A program made the translations under genes and the position numbers. A DNA stretch of 64,000 bases, from NCBI GenBank assembly GCA_964410625.1, contig CAYPHY010000016.1, positions 24,754 to 88,753 of the forward strand, given 5' to 3'. The notes under the pieces were generated by a model. That model worked only from the letters and a program-made list of their open reading frames with translations. It was not told where the DNA came from and ran no database searches. This document shows, in pieces, positions 18,289 to 26,807 of the stretch. Numbering within the stretch: position 1 is the first letter of the stretch; each line of letters opens with the position of its first letter. The stretch comes from CAYPHY01 sp964410625. GTDB taxonomy: Bacteria; Chloroflexota; Anaerolineae; Promineifilales; Promineifilaceae.

Positions 18289-18380
18289 GTCATTCCGAGC
18301 GGAGTCTTCGGAGCGAGGAATCCCTTGCGATTTTGTTGACCAGCAAATTGATAGGGATTCCTCGCTCCGCTCGGAATGAC
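18289..18380. repeat. 92-bp inverted-repeat element (MITE-like)
   Basis: GTCATTCCGAGCGG at 18289-18302 is the exact reverse complement of CCGCTCGGAATGAC at 18367-18380. The arms continue inward (GCGAGGAATCCCT / AGGGATTCCTCGC), with 9 extra bases in the left arm. It is a single copy here and abuts the DUF5996 remnant. Similar palindromes are widespread in bacterial genomes as non-coding repeats. No transposase lies within it. Confidence 0.75.
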
Positions 18381-18431
18381 GTTGCGATCACTTTTGAAAC
18401 AGTATACTGAGGTTCTGTAAGATCCACGCAA

Positions 18432-19655
18432 CTATGGAGCCATCAGGCCGGAACTGACATAATCACGATAGCGGGCGACCAGTGAGGTCGGGTGGCGTTG
18501 TAAAACGCCGTTGTCGTCAAAAGCAGCGTCCCACAAGCCCAGGTGCAGTAAATAATCTTCCAACGGCCGCTCCTCCACCCGATACGCCCAGTCGATCATC
18601 GTCATCATCGGAAACCAGGTATAGCCGATGGCCGGAATCCCCTCCTCGCGCACCCGCTTCACGGCGGCAATCGTCTCATCCATCCATTGGGCGCGGCCGT
18701 CCATATCCCGCCTGGCGCTGGTCTCCGTCACCATCAGTGGCAGGCGATACCGTCGCCAGGCGTCGCGCAACACGTCCGCCAGATGGTGGCCGGTCAGTTC
18801 GCCGCGCTTTTCAGGCCGGCCCTCCTCCCCCATCACCCACTCGCCCCCCGACCAGGGATAGAGGTTGACTCCCAACACATCCACCTGCTGCCCATGCCCC
18901 CGCAACCAGGCCAGATCATCGGCCGCCGCGCCATGCTCCAGCAAGAAGGGCGTCAGCAAGTGGTTGTCATCCATCCGGCCGGTGAACAGATCAAAGGCCA
19001 GAAAGGTCTGGGCAAAATATTTGTCCACTTCTCCCTGAAGGCGTTCATCTTCCGTCTCGATCCAACGCAACGCTTCCACCTGCACAAAAAGCGCGTCGGG
19101 GTCGGCCGCGCGCACCGCCTCCGTCGTCAAGACCATCCCCCGCACAATCGGCATTAAGACCTGCACCAACCCCTCTTCTCCAGTGAGATAAGGGGGCCAC
19201 TGGCCGTTGAAGCCACAAAACTCCGCGTTGACCGTTGGCTCATTCAGCGGCGTATAGTAGCGTACCAAATCCCCATACCGCTCGGCGAACGCATGGGCAT
19301 AATCAGCCACACGCTGGGGATAGTGCGGGTCAAGAAAGGATTGCTCTATCCACAGCGGCGTGCCATAGTGCATCAGGTCAATGATCGGCGTCAGCCCTTT
19401 GTGGTTGACCAGATAGTCCAGCACCTCATCCACCCAGCCCCACTCAAAACGCTCCGGCTGCGGGTTGACCCGATACCAGGGGACTCCCCAGCGGATGTGC
19501 GACACGCCCAACTCGGCCGCGCGGTCCAAATCCGCCTGCCACAACTGGTAATGCTGGGTCAGTTCATACTCTTCCAACGCCCTGAACCCCGCTTTCTCCT
19601 GCGGGATAAAGGTGTTCTCAATCCCTACCGCCCAGTAAAAATCATCTGGATTCAT
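18432..19655 (-). CDS. Glycoside hydrolase family 1-like enzyme
   Basis: The protein is a TIM-barrel glycosidase. IRWGVPWYRVNPQPERFEWGWVDEVLDYL (near residue 60) is typical of GH1. YYTPLNEPTVN (near 150) carries the acid/base glutamate in NEP, and LMVTETSARRD (near 305) carries the nucleophile glutamate. Length (about 407 aa) is slightly under that of classic GH1 beta-glucosidases (about 450). There is no signal peptide, so it acts in the cytosol on imported sugars or short oligosaccharides. The ATG at 19655 has GAGG seven bases upstream; the TTG at 19682 lies within a repeat and is not used. It is the last gene of the regulator-transporter-GH43 cluster. Substrate is not assigned; beta-linked glucosides, galactosides or xylosides are possible. 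Confidence 0.88.
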   Translation of the reverse strand: MNPDDFYWAVGIENTFIPQEKAGFRALEEYELTQHYQLWQADLDRAAELGVSHIRWGVPWYRVNPQPERFEWGWVDEVLDYLVNHKGLTPIIDLMHYGTPLWIEQSFLDPHYPQRVADYAHAFAERYGDLVRYYTPLNEPTVNAEFCGFNGQWPPYLTGEEGLVQVLMPIVRGMVLTTEAVRAADPDALFVQVEALRWIETEDERLQGEVDKYFAQTFLAFDLFTGRMDDNHLLTPFLLEHGAAADDLAWLRGHGQQVDVLGVNLYPWSGGEWVMGEEGRPEKRGELTGHHLADVLRDAWRRYRLPLMVTETSARRDMDGRAQWMDETIAAVKRVREEGIPAIGYTWFPMMTMIDWAYRVEERPLEDYLLHLGLWDAAFDDNGVLQRHPTSLVARYRDYVSSGLMAP

Positions 19656-19672
19656 ACTTGCCTCAAAAAATA

Positions 19673-19735
19673 GCTCACGCAAAGACGCAAAGAGCGCAAA
19701 GAAAAGCTTGGCGACCTTTGCGCCTTTGCGTGAGC
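19673..19735. repeat. Palindromic word repeat, CGCAAAGAC family (copy 1)
   Basis: GCTCACGCAAAGACGCAAAG in the left arm is mirrored by CTTTGCGCCTTTGCGTGAGC in the right arm around a short loop. It fills the junction between the GH1 and GH43 genes. Other copies are at 21630, 26528, 31958 and 57337. Confidence 0.85.
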
Positions 19736-19743
19736 CACTTCTC

Positions 19744-21621
19744 TTATCCGGTTATTGCTGTCACCCGCACCAGGTCAAAGGCTGCCCCGTGACGGCCGTA
19801 TAAACCAACACGAGTTGGCGCATCACTCACCACAACCTGACCCAGCCAATGCCCATCCCAGGAAATCGCCAACCGCCCCTGCTCCTTGCGGAAGCGGAAT
19901 TGTTGGTAAACGGCCGGATCAAAGTGTGCCGGAAGTAGAAAATGTCGCGATTCGGCCGCATCATCCCAATGCAGTCGCCACCCGTCTTCAAACCGCTCAA
20001 TCGCTAACAAAGCGCCTGAACCACCTGAACCATCAGCCGCCAACGCCGGATAAAAACCATAGACACCTTCATCAATTAAACGAGCGTTGACCACCAACTC
20101 ATACGATTCCAGCAACGCCCCTTTCCACGCCTTGCCCTCGCCCACACATATAAGCTGCCGGTCGCGGATGTGCCAGGCGGCAGACGAGTCATGCTGCCAA
20201 CCGGCGTCGGCCGCCGTTACGTCCTCCATAAACAAATCCTCCCAACCAACCGTCACCTCCACACCGGCAAAAGTCGCCTCGCTCTGCTCAGCCGCCAGCA
20301 CCAATTGCGTCGGGGCAACCGCTAATACCTCCTGCCAGCGCACTACCCAGTCATCTAGCGTAAACATCACCCTATGGCCGTCCACTTCCAGCCGCAGCAA
20401 GTGGTAAGCGTGAAAATCGTAGTCGTCTGGCAAGGCAACTTGTTGCTCTCGCCAGCCGGTCGTCTCTTCCCAGGTCAAGAAAAGTTGCTGCTGCTTTGGC
20501 TGCAAATATATCTCCAGCCCGCTTCGGCCGTCCGCTTCCAGCCGGACACCATAGCGGCCGTCGCGCGACGCTCCATTTGCCTGCACGCTAACTTCGGCAA
20601 CAAAGGAGGGAACGCCCACCGAGATAGTATGTGGCGCGTCAACCCGCGCCAGGGCGATGGTCGGCCGCAGCGGGGCCGGTTGTGGCTCAACGCTGGGGCC
20701 AAGCACCATCATTCGCTCGCCCGCCCAATCCAGCGGATCAATCGCCAGCACACGCCCTTCCCCTTCCTGTTCCGTCACGTCGCGCCAACGATGGTAGACG
20801 CAATAAAGTTGGCGATTGTCCGGCCCGCGCACGACCGAATTGTGACCGGGGCCAATCACCTTGCCTGGGATGGTCCGCAGAATCGGCCGCACCGCCTCCC
20901 CATCACACGCTTGCGCCCACTCTTCGGCCGTATCCAACTTTTCCGTTGTCGCATACCCCACGCCATAGCTCTCGTTTTGCCAGTTGCCGCCGCTGAACAT
21001 CTGGTAATAGCGACCCTTATGGGTTAGCACAAACGGCCCTTCCAGGGTATGCCAGCACACGCCACCCTTTTCCGCCCGCTGCGGATCATAGACATGCCAA
21101 TCATAACAGGCGCGGGTGACAGGCTGCGGCCGTCTGGCAAGCGTGTCAAAGTCCAGCAGCCGATCCATCACCGTCCCCGTACCGATATGGCTGTGGTCGA
21201 GGAAGTCGGCGGCATAAAAGAGATAGCGGCGGCCGTCCTCGTTGGTGAAAACATGGGGATCAATCGCAAAGGGTTCCTGCGTCAGTCGTTGGCCGCTGTC
21301 CACAAAAGGCCCCGCCGGATGGGTCGCCGTCGCCACACGAATCTGCATCCGCTCCTCATTGCCCACGCTGTAATAGAGGAAGAAGCGGCCGTTGTCATAC
21401 GTCACCTCCGGCGCCCAGTAACAGGGATGGTCGCTGGGCAACGCCTCCAACGCGCTACCTACCTCCCGCCAATGAACCAGATCAAGGGAGTGCAAAATGG
21501 TGAAGACACGGCCGTCGGCACGCAGCCCGGTACAATAAGCCCAATACTCCCCACAATACTTAAGGACAAAGGGATCAGGGAACGCATCGGCATAAACGGG
21601 GTTTGTGTAGGTTGCAGTCAC
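19744..21621 (-). CDS. Glycoside hydrolase family 43 protein with C-terminal beta-sandwich
   Basis: The five-bladed GH43 propeller is shown by TNPVYADAFPDPFVL (general-base Asp in FPDP) near the N-terminus, then FAIDPHVFTNEDGRRYLFY (pKa-modulating Asp), and CWHTLEGPFVLTHKGRYYQMFSGG (acid Glu in LEGP). After residue 330 two jelly-roll-like regions follow (e.g. ANGASRDGRYGVRLEADGRS), as in beta-xylosidase/arabinofuranosidase members. There is no signal peptide, so it is probably intracellular. The start is uncertain: TTG at 21639 lies inside a repeat, and the GTG at 21621 is chosen here, giving MTATYTNP. It sits between the secreted GH43 lipoprotein and the GH1 enzyme, consistent with finishing the breakdown of xylan- or arabinan-derived oligosaccharides. 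Confidence 0.88.
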   Translation of the reverse strand: MTATYTNPVYADAFPDPFVLKYCGEYWAYCTGLRADGRVFTILHSLDLVHWREVGSALEALPSDHPCYWAPEVTYDNGRFFLYYSVGNEERMQIRVATATHPAGPFVDSGQRLTQEPFAIDPHVFTNEDGRRYLFYAADFLDHSHIGTGTVMDRLLDFDTLARRPQPVTRACYDWHVYDPQRAEKGGVCWHTLEGPFVLTHKGRYYQMFSGGNWQNESYGVGYATTEKLDTAEEWAQACDGEAVRPILRTIPGKVIGPGHNSVVRGPDNRQLYCVYHRWRDVTEQEGEGRVLAIDPLDWAGERMMVLGPSVEPQPAPLRPTIALARVDAPHTISVGVPSFVAEVSVQANGASRDGRYGVRLEADGRSGLEIYLQPKQQQLFLTWEETTGWREQQVALPDDYDFHAYHLLRLEVDGHRVMFTLDDWVVRWQEVLAVAPTQLVLAAEQSEATFAGVEVTVGWEDLFMEDVTAADAGWQHDSSAAWHIRDRQLICVGEGKAWKGALLESYELVVNARLIDEGVYGFYPALAADGSGGSGALLAIERFEDGWRLHWDDAAESRHFLLPAHFDPAVYQQFRFRKEQGRLAISWDGHWLGQVVVSDAPTRVGLYGRHGAAFDLVRVTAITG

Positions 21622-21629
21622 TATTAATG

Positions 21630-21779
21630 GCTCACGCAAAGACGCAAAGTTCGCGAAGGTATAGTAGTTTATTGGTTTATTGGTCTATTGGTATCTTGGT
21701 TTATTCAACTTTCAACAGAGAAATACACGAATATACCAATACACCAATATACTTTGCGCTCTTGGCGCCTTTGCGTGAG
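21630..21779. repeat. Palindromic word repeat, CGCAAAGAC family (copy 2), interrupted by an ATTGGT-family palindrome
   Basis: The left arm GCTCACGCAAAGACGCAAAG at 21630 and the right arm CTTGGCGCCTTTGCGTGAG ending at 21779 enclose a second, unrelated palindrome (21664-21751). This is a nested arrangement between the two GH43 genes. Confidence 0.8.
21664..21751. repeat. Octamer word palindrome, ATTGGTNT family (copy 1)
   Basis: The left arm repeats ATTGGTTT, ATTGGTCT, ATTGGTAT at exact 8-nt spacing. The right arm carries the complement as ATACCAAT and ACACCAAT. It sits inside the CGCAAAGAC palindrome. Further copies are at 25014 and 63803. Confidence 0.8.
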
Positions 21780-21791
21780 ATATTCACTCGC

Positions 21792-23029
21792 CTATGGCAT
21801 CGGCTGGGGATCGGTTGTTGGGCCGGGGATAATCGGCCGACCGTCCTCAAAGGTCACCGGCTCAATCCGCAAACTGCGCTCACCGGCCGGATAGCCAACG
21901 GCCGTTCCCGTCCAGGCGTGGTAAGCCATCCATAAATGGCCGTTGGTATCGGTAAAGAACGCCTCGCCTCCTGGCCCCATCGCTCCATTGCCAAAAATGA
22001 ACAGCGGTTCGTTCAATGGTTTTTCACATGGCCCGCTGACCGTCTCGCACACCGCATACCCCACCGCATACTCGTGACTCTCCCACCAGTTGCCGGAATA
22101 AAAGAGATAGTAGGTGTCGCCATCTTGGACCATCGCTGGATTCTCGATGAGCGGCCGTTCCCACGCCTGATCGCGCTGGACCAACTCCACCGGTTCACCT
22201 ACCAGTGTCAGACCATCCGCGCTTAGCTCCTGCACCCACAACCCAACCGAATAACCACAGCAGTTGCCATCATTCTTCCAGAACAAATAAAGCGCCCCAT
22301 TCTCATCCAGGAAAGGATAGGGGTCAATCGAGCCGCCCAATTCGGCCTGGCAGATGAATGGTTCGGCCGAGTTATCCGTAAATGGCCCTTTTGGAGAATC
22401 GCTCACCGCCAACGAAATACATTGCTTATCACTCGTTGTGTCGCGCGTGGTGTAGTAGAGCACAAAGGTATCGTCAATTTGGATCACCCCCGGCGCCCAG
22501 GTCAGCCCAAAATTAGGCGCAGCCCACGACGGCAGCGCCGGCAACACATTGCCCACCCACTCCCATTCACTTAAATTCGTCGAGCGCACGACGGGGATGT
22601 TGCTGTTTCGGGTGTTAGTCGAATAGGCGTAATAGGTGTCCTCCACGCGCAAGACATGGGGATCGGGAAAGTCGCTGTTGAAGACCGGGTTGTCATAGAT
22701 CGGCCCCTCTGGCGTAGGCGGGATTTCCGTTTCCGCTGGTGGTTCCGNNNNNNNNNNNNNNNNNNNNNNNNNNNNNNNNNNNNNNNNNNNNNNNNNNNNN
22801 NNNNNNNNNNNNNNNNNNNNNNNNNNNNNNNNNNNNNNNNNNNNNNNGGTGGTTCCGTCGCGGCCGGTGGTTCCGTCGCTGACGGTGGCTCCGTTGGGGC
22901 GGGCGGTTCTGTTGGTGCGGCGGCCGTCGGCGACGAAGGTTCGGCCGCGCTGCAAGCCGCCACTAGCACAACTGTAATCCCAAACAAAAGCATGTAGCAC
23001 GAGCGTTTCAACACTTTAATAGGATACAT
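21792..23029 (-). CDS. Secreted GH43-family lipoprotein (interrupted by an assembly gap)
   Basis: The N-terminus (from ATG 23029, MYPIKVLKRSCYMLLF) is a lipoprotein signal ending LVAAC, followed by a Pro/Thr/Glu linker (repeats of TEPPAATEPP). The linker runs into the 100-N gap at 22748-22847. On the other side the GH43 domain follows: FNSDFPDPHVL (base Asp), GGSIDPYPFLDENGALYLFWK, and RPLIENPAMVQDGDTYYLFYSGN (acid Glu). Signal and enzyme are in different frames across the gap as drawn, so the true gap is not 100 bp, and joining the two halves is a correction made here. The protein would act outside the cell on arabino- or xylo-oligosaccharides. An alternative start at 23047 adds six residues. 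Confidence 0.8.
22748..22847. other. Assembly gap of 100 N
   Basis: Exactly one hundred undetermined bases lie in the Pro/Thr/Glu-rich linker region of the GH43 lipoprotein gene, between copies of the same short repeat (GGTGGTTCCG). The round number and the frame change across it mark it as a placeholder of unknown true length. Confidence 0.97.
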
Positions 23030-23043
23030 GGCAATTACGCAAC

Positions 23044-23084
23044 CCATTAACAGTTAACAATTGACCATTAACCATTAACAATTA
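23044..23084. repeat. Heptamer word repeat, CATTAAC family (copy 1)
   Basis: CAGTTAA, CAATTGA, CCATTAA, CCATTAA, CAATTA follow each other at a 7-nt spacing in the junction between the GH43 lipoprotein and the permease gene. A related array lies at 24011. Confidence 0.7.
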
Positions 23085-23085
23085 T

Positions 23086-23958
23086 CTACCCTTTCAACCC
23101 GGTCGTGGCGATATTTTCGATGATATACCGCTGCAACATGATATAGAGCAACAGTACCGGCAAAGTGATAATCACCGCCCCGGCCATCAGCTTGCCATAG
23201 TCGAAGTTATACTGCCCCTGGAGCGTCGCCAGCCCCACAGGAAGCGTTTGCAGTTCACGGGTGTTGCCCAAAATCAGCAACGGCCAGAGGAAACTGTTCC
23301 AGGATTCGAGAAAGGTGATCATCCCCAATGTCGCCAATGCCCCCCGCGAGATAGGAAGGATGACCGAGGTAAAGCGTTTCCAGGCCGTGGCGCCGTCAAT
23401 GATCGCCGCCTCCTCCAGCTCCTTGGGGATGCTCTGGAAAAACTGGCGCAGAAAGAAAACGCCAAACACACCGGAAAGGCCCGGCGCAATCACCCCCTGA
23501 TATGTTCCCAACCAACCCAGGCGGGCCACCGTCACAAAGTTAGGGATGAGGAACATAATCCCCGGCATCACCAGCGTCGCCAGCAACAGGCCAAATAGCA
23601 ACTTTCGGCCGCGAAACTCCATCCGCGCATAAGCATAGGCCGCTAGCGAATCAATGATCAGGATTAACAAAGTAAAAAGCACCGCGATGATCAGGCTGTT
23701 GATAAACCAGCGATCGACCGGCAGCGTCGGGTCGGCAAAGATGGACTGGAAATTTTCCAGCGTGGGGTTGACCGGAATCCAATTCGGCCGTAACCACTCC
23801 TCGAAGGGCTTGATTGACGTAACCACCATCCAGATCAAAGGCAAGATAAAGAACAAGGCAAAGAGGATCAGAACGATATAGAAAAAGAGGCGATAAAGTG
23901 CGCCCGACCCAACACCTTTGCTCTCAACATGTTCCGTAGGGGTGTGCATGGTTGCCAT
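23086..23958 (-). CDS. Sugar ABC transporter permease (MalG/CUT1 family)
   Basis: The 290-aa protein has six membrane helices. Its EAA loop is ELEEAAIIDGATAWKRFTSVILPIS near residue 190, which docks on the ATPase. The N-terminal FFILPLIWMVVTSIKPFEEWL is typical of MalG-type subunits. AGGAG lies six bases before the ATG. It works with the MalF-type permease and the binding lipoprotein upstream. No ATPase gene is in the cluster, as is common for CUT1 systems that share one MsiK-type ATPase. The likely cargo is an oligosaccharide released by the GH43 lipoprotein. Confidence 0.94.
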   Translation of the reverse strand: MATMHTPTEHVESKGVGSGALYRLFFYIVLILFALFFILPLIWMVVTSIKPFEEWLRPNWIPVNPTLENFQSIFADPTLPVDRWFINSLIIAVLFTLLILIIDSLAAYAYARMEFRGRKLLFGLLLATLVMPGIMFLIPNFVTVARLGWLGTYQGVIAPGLSGVFGVFFLRQFFQSIPKELEEAAIIDGATAWKRFTSVILPISRGALATLGMITFLESWNSFLWPLLILGNTRELQTLPVGLATLQGQYNFDYGKLMAGAVIITLPVLLLYIMLQRYIIENIATTGLKG

Positions 23959-23978
23959 AGATTACTCCTAAAGACCCA

Positions 23979-24058
23979 GTGGATAGTGGAGAGTGGAGCG
24001 TGACTAGTAGCTCGTTAACTACTCATCATTAACCACTAACCACTAGCCACTCACTGCT
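23979..24058. repeat. Heptamer word palindrome, AGTGGAT / CATTAAC-ACCACTA family
   Basis: GTGGATAGTGGAGAGTGG is followed by CATTAACCACTAACCACTAG, the mirrored word. The element fills the junction between the two permease genes. Confidence 0.65.
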
Positions 24059-24998
24059 CCGTCTGTCCAAATAACTTAAAGTTGAGCGCGGTCAGAATGA
24101 GCAGCAGGGCGGCGATGAATACTGACATCGCGGCCGCGCTACCCATCTGGTTACGAATGACCCCCTCGATAAAGATACGATAGATCACCGTCTCCGTCTG
24201 CTGCAACGGCCCTCCCTTGGTCATCAAATAAGGCTGTCCAAAGAGATTGGCCGAGGCGATCAGCGTGATCGTGATCACAAAGACAAGCACCGGCCGCAAC
24301 ATGGGCAGAGTGACATAGAAAAATTGCTGGATTGGTCCGGCTCCGTCAATGGCGGCCGCTTCATACAGCGAACCAGGAATATCTTGCAACGCAGCCAGGA
24401 AGATGATTGTGTTAAAGCCGATTGTCCACCACACCGTGGCAATGGTGATCGCGATCCACGTCTCCGGCATACTGCTCAGCCAGTTAACGCCGGGCAGACC
24501 AAGCTGGGTCAGGTAATAGTTCGCCAGACCCCCCTGGCTCTGAAAAATCCACCACCACAACACGGCCGCTACCGTCACCGACAACGTATACGGGGCAAAA
24601 AAGATGGTGCGGAAAATATTACGGCCGCGATACTTGCCATTCAATAGCACCGCCAGCACCAGCGCCAGCCCCACCAACGGTGGCGCGCTCCAGAGGATAA
24701 ACTCCCCCGTATTGCCCATCGCCCGCCAAAAATCGGTAAATTGAATACTGCCAGAGTCGAACAGATTGAGATAATTGCCCAAGCCGACAAAGGGACGACG
24801 CTCTGGCCGCAAAAAGTCAAACTCAAACAGGCTAATATAAAGACCATAAAAGAAGGGCCAGGCCAGAAATGCCCCGAAAAAGATGAGATGGGGCAGGATA
24901 AAAAGATAAGGGGTGAGATCGAAACGCCCTTTCCGCGCGACGGTCTCGCTCACGGCCACGTCTCGCTCTTGCACCTGGCTCTGCGTCATCTCGGTCAT
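24051..24998 (-). CDS. Sugar ABC transporter permease (MalF/CUT1 family)
   Basis: Six membrane helices and the EAA loop SLYEAAAIDGAGPIQQFFYVTLPML (near residue 215) identify the MalF-type channel subunit. The ATG at 24998 (MTEMTQSQ) has GGAGG six bases upstream and is preferred. The frame is open to 25082 only because it reads through a word repeat. The stop lies about 90 bp before the MalG gene. Together they form the membrane channel for the binding lipoprotein encoded upstream. Confidence 0.94.
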   Translation of the reverse strand: MTEMTQSQVQERDVAVSETVARKGRFDLTPYLFILPHLIFFGAFLAWPFFYGLYISLFEFDFLRPERRPFVGLGNYLNLFDSGSIQFTDFWRAMGNTGEFILWSAPPLVGLALVLAVLLNGKYRGRNIFRTIFFAPYTLSVTVAAVLWWWIFQSQGGLANYYLTQLGLPGVNWLSSMPETWIAITIATVWWTIGFNTIIFLAALQDIPGSLYEAAAIDGAGPIQQFFYVTLPMLRPVLVFVITITLIASANLFGQPYLMTKGGPLQQTETVIYRIFIEGVIRNQMGSAAAMSVFIAALLLILTALNFKLFGQTEQ

Positions 24999-25013
24999 AA
25001 CCGCCTCCCCTAA

Positions 25014-25090
25014 GCGTGTATTGGTGTATTGGCATATTGGTGTATTGTTGTTAATACACCAATATGCCAATAACGAATACACTACTAACT
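25014..25090. repeat. Octamer word palindrome, ATTGGTNT family (copy 2)
   Basis: GTATTGGTGTATTGGCATATTGG in one arm is mirrored by AATACACCAATATGCCAATA in the other around GTTGTT. It occupies the junction between the binding-protein and MalF-type permease genes. Confidence 0.82.
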
Positions 25091-25091
25091 A

Positions 25092-26492
25092 CTAGCCGTA
25101 CCGTTCCATATTCTCGTCAATGATTTGCTGCGAACTGGCGGCCGCCTGGTCGAGTGCGGCCTGAACGTCAGTCGCCTCGCCCATCAGGACGGCGTTGACC
25201 GCCGGGCCAAATTGCCCCCACAGTGCCCCTTCCAATTCAGGAACCTGCGGCAGAATGATCGCCTCGGCCGCCGCATCGGCCACCGTTGCAATCGGCGCAG
25301 CTACCTCCGCCAGTTCCGGGTTGTCGCGCACTTCGTTACGCGCCGGAACCTGGCCGGCCTTCGCCCACTCCACCGAGTTCTGCGACAGCCAGTTGATCCA
25401 GCAAGCGGCCGCTGCCTGTTGTGCCGGGTCTTCGGTCGTCAGCGCCAGTTGGTGCGAACCGGCCCACACCGCATACTCATCGCCGATCTGCGGGAAAGGC
25501 GCAAAGCCAACAAAGGGCAACCGTTGCATGTTGCTGATGTGCCAGGGGCCATGAATGACAATAGCCGTGTTGCCCTGGTTGAAGACGTTGACCTCGGGAT
25601 CACCTGTGCCGCTGATCTCCGGCGAATACTGCTGCTTCAATTCGTTGATATACTCCAACGCCTGCACGCCAGCTTCGCTATTGAACAGTGCCTCGGTTCC
25701 CTCTTCGTTGGTCAGGCCACCGCCAAACTGTTGGATCAGCGTCTGGAACAGTGTCTCGGCCTGGAAATTAGTGCCAATGGCGATAGGCTGTACGCCGCTT
25801 TCAGCCAGCGTCGCCAGTGCCGACTCAAATTCCTCGCGGGTCATTGGCTCTGTGCCAGGTTCTTCCAGCCCGGCCGCCGCAAAGAGGTCCTTGTTGTAAT
25901 ACATCACCAACGTGTGCATGTCCAATGGGAAGGAAAAACGCTGCCCTTCATATTCTCCGGCCGACCATACCTGCTCCGGGAATTGGCTGCCAATATCGTC
26001 GCCAAAGACGCTCATCGCATCCGCGGAGAATGGCTTCAACACATTGCGCTCGGCCAATTCACCGACGTTGATCACACGGGCAACGGTCATCGTTGGAAGT
26101 TCACCGGCCGCCGCCGATGTATTCAACTGTTGGATGTAATCCGGTTGGGCCACATGGTTGACGGTGATGCCATACTCATTTTCGCTGCTAAAGCGTTGCG
26201 CCAGAGCCGTCATCTCGTCCCCGTCCGGCCCGGTCAACGGACTCCACATCTCCACCGTCTGGCCCTGTGCTGAATCCAGACAACTACCGGCTTCGGCGAC
26301 GGGAGCCGGTTCTTCGGCAACAGGCTCCTCGGCCACCGGTTCCTCGGCAACAGGCTCCTCAGCCGCTGGTTCTTCGGCCGCCGGTTCCGATGTGGGTTCG
26401 GTCGTTTCCCCCGCACCCCCGCCACAGGCCACCATCAGCCCCAGGGCCAAGGTCATCACAATCAGAAATAGCTTACGCATTAAAGGCTTCAT
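25092..26492 (-). CDS. Sugar ABC transporter substrate-binding lipoprotein (SBP family 1)
   Basis: A lipoprotein signal ends at MVACGGG (Cys about residue 22). A Glu-Pro-Ala repeat linker (EEPVAEEPVAEE) leads to the binding domain from about residue 70: VEMWSPLTGPDGDEMTALAQRF, then DMHTLVMYYNKDLFAAAGLEEPGTEPMTREEF, the UgpB/MalE-like signature. GAGGAG precedes the ATG by eight bases. It is the first structural gene after the divergent-looking repeat region and probably starts the operon with MalF, MalG, GH43, GH43 and GH1. The protein would deliver oligosaccharides to the permeases. Confidence 0.94.
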   Translation of the reverse strand: MKPLMRKLFLIVMTLALGLMVACGGGAGETTEPTSEPAAEEPAAEEPVAEEPVAEEPVAEEPAPVAEAGSCLDSAQGQTVEMWSPLTGPDGDEMTALAQRFSSENEYGITVNHVAQPDYIQQLNTSAAAGELPTMTVARVINVGELAERNVLKPFSADAMSVFGDDIGSQFPEQVWSAGEYEGQRFSFPLDMHTLVMYYNKDLFAAAGLEEPGTEPMTREEFESALATLAESGVQPIAIGTNFQAETLFQTLIQQFGGGLTNEEGTEALFNSEAGVQALEYINELKQQYSPEISGTGDPEVNVFNQGNTAIVIHGPWHISNMQRLPFVGFAPFPQIGDEYAVWAGSHQLALTTEDPAQQAAAACWINWLSQNSVEWAKAGQVPARNEVRDNPELAEVAAPIATVADAAAEAIILPQVPELEGALWGQFGPAVNAVLMGEATDVQAALDQAAASSQQIIDENMERYG

Positions 26493-26527
26493 GTTTTAAT
26501 CTCCTCTAAACAACTCCTCAGAACATA

Positions 26528-26613
26528 GCTCACGCAAAGAACGCCAAGACGCAAAGGTTTATCCTGAACGATCATCAAGGAAGAACTTAGCGGCCTTCGC
26601 GGCCTTGCGTAAG
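26528..26613. repeat. Palindromic word repeat, CGCAAAGAC family (copy 3)
   Basis: GCTCACGCAAAGAACGCCAAGACGCAAAG is mirrored by CGGCCTTCGCGGCCTTGCG around about 30 bp. It is less perfect than the other copies. Confidence 0.7.
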
Positions 26614-26727
26614 ACTTTCATCCATCGTGGTGTGCCCACTCATACGGACTCCTTCGATTTCGATTCGTGGTGGACGCTGGACAATCATCAGTAGACAGTA
26701 GGCAATAAACAGCCGCGCAAACCACTT

Positions 26728-26768
26728 GCCACCTGCTACCTGCCACCTGCCACTTGCTACCTGCCACT
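26728..26768. repeat. Heptamer word repeat, CCACTTGC family (copy 2)
   Basis: CACTTGC, CACCTGC, TACCTGC, CACCTGC, CACTTGC, TACCTGC follow each other exactly every 7 nt. It is a one-armed array lacking a clear complementary arm nearby. The same words form copy 1 at 1178. Confidence 0.8.
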
Positions 26769-26807
26769 TACCCCTTTCTCCACCCTGAAGTAATCCCAAC
26801 AAAGCGA

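Larger units (their letters stand above)
26493..26807. other. Intergenic region with two repeats
   Basis: These 315 bp between the regulator and binding-protein genes hold no gene. They contain a CGCAAAGAC palindrome (26528-26613) and a CCACTTGC heptamer array (26728-26768), and probably the operon promoter and any regulator target. Confidence 0.6.

Noticed and set aside
26587..26802. A 71-codon minus-strand frame before the sugar-binding protein gene
   Set aside because: Most of it reads the CCACTTGC heptamer array (WQVASGRWQVAGGKW); it is repeat DNA, not a gene.
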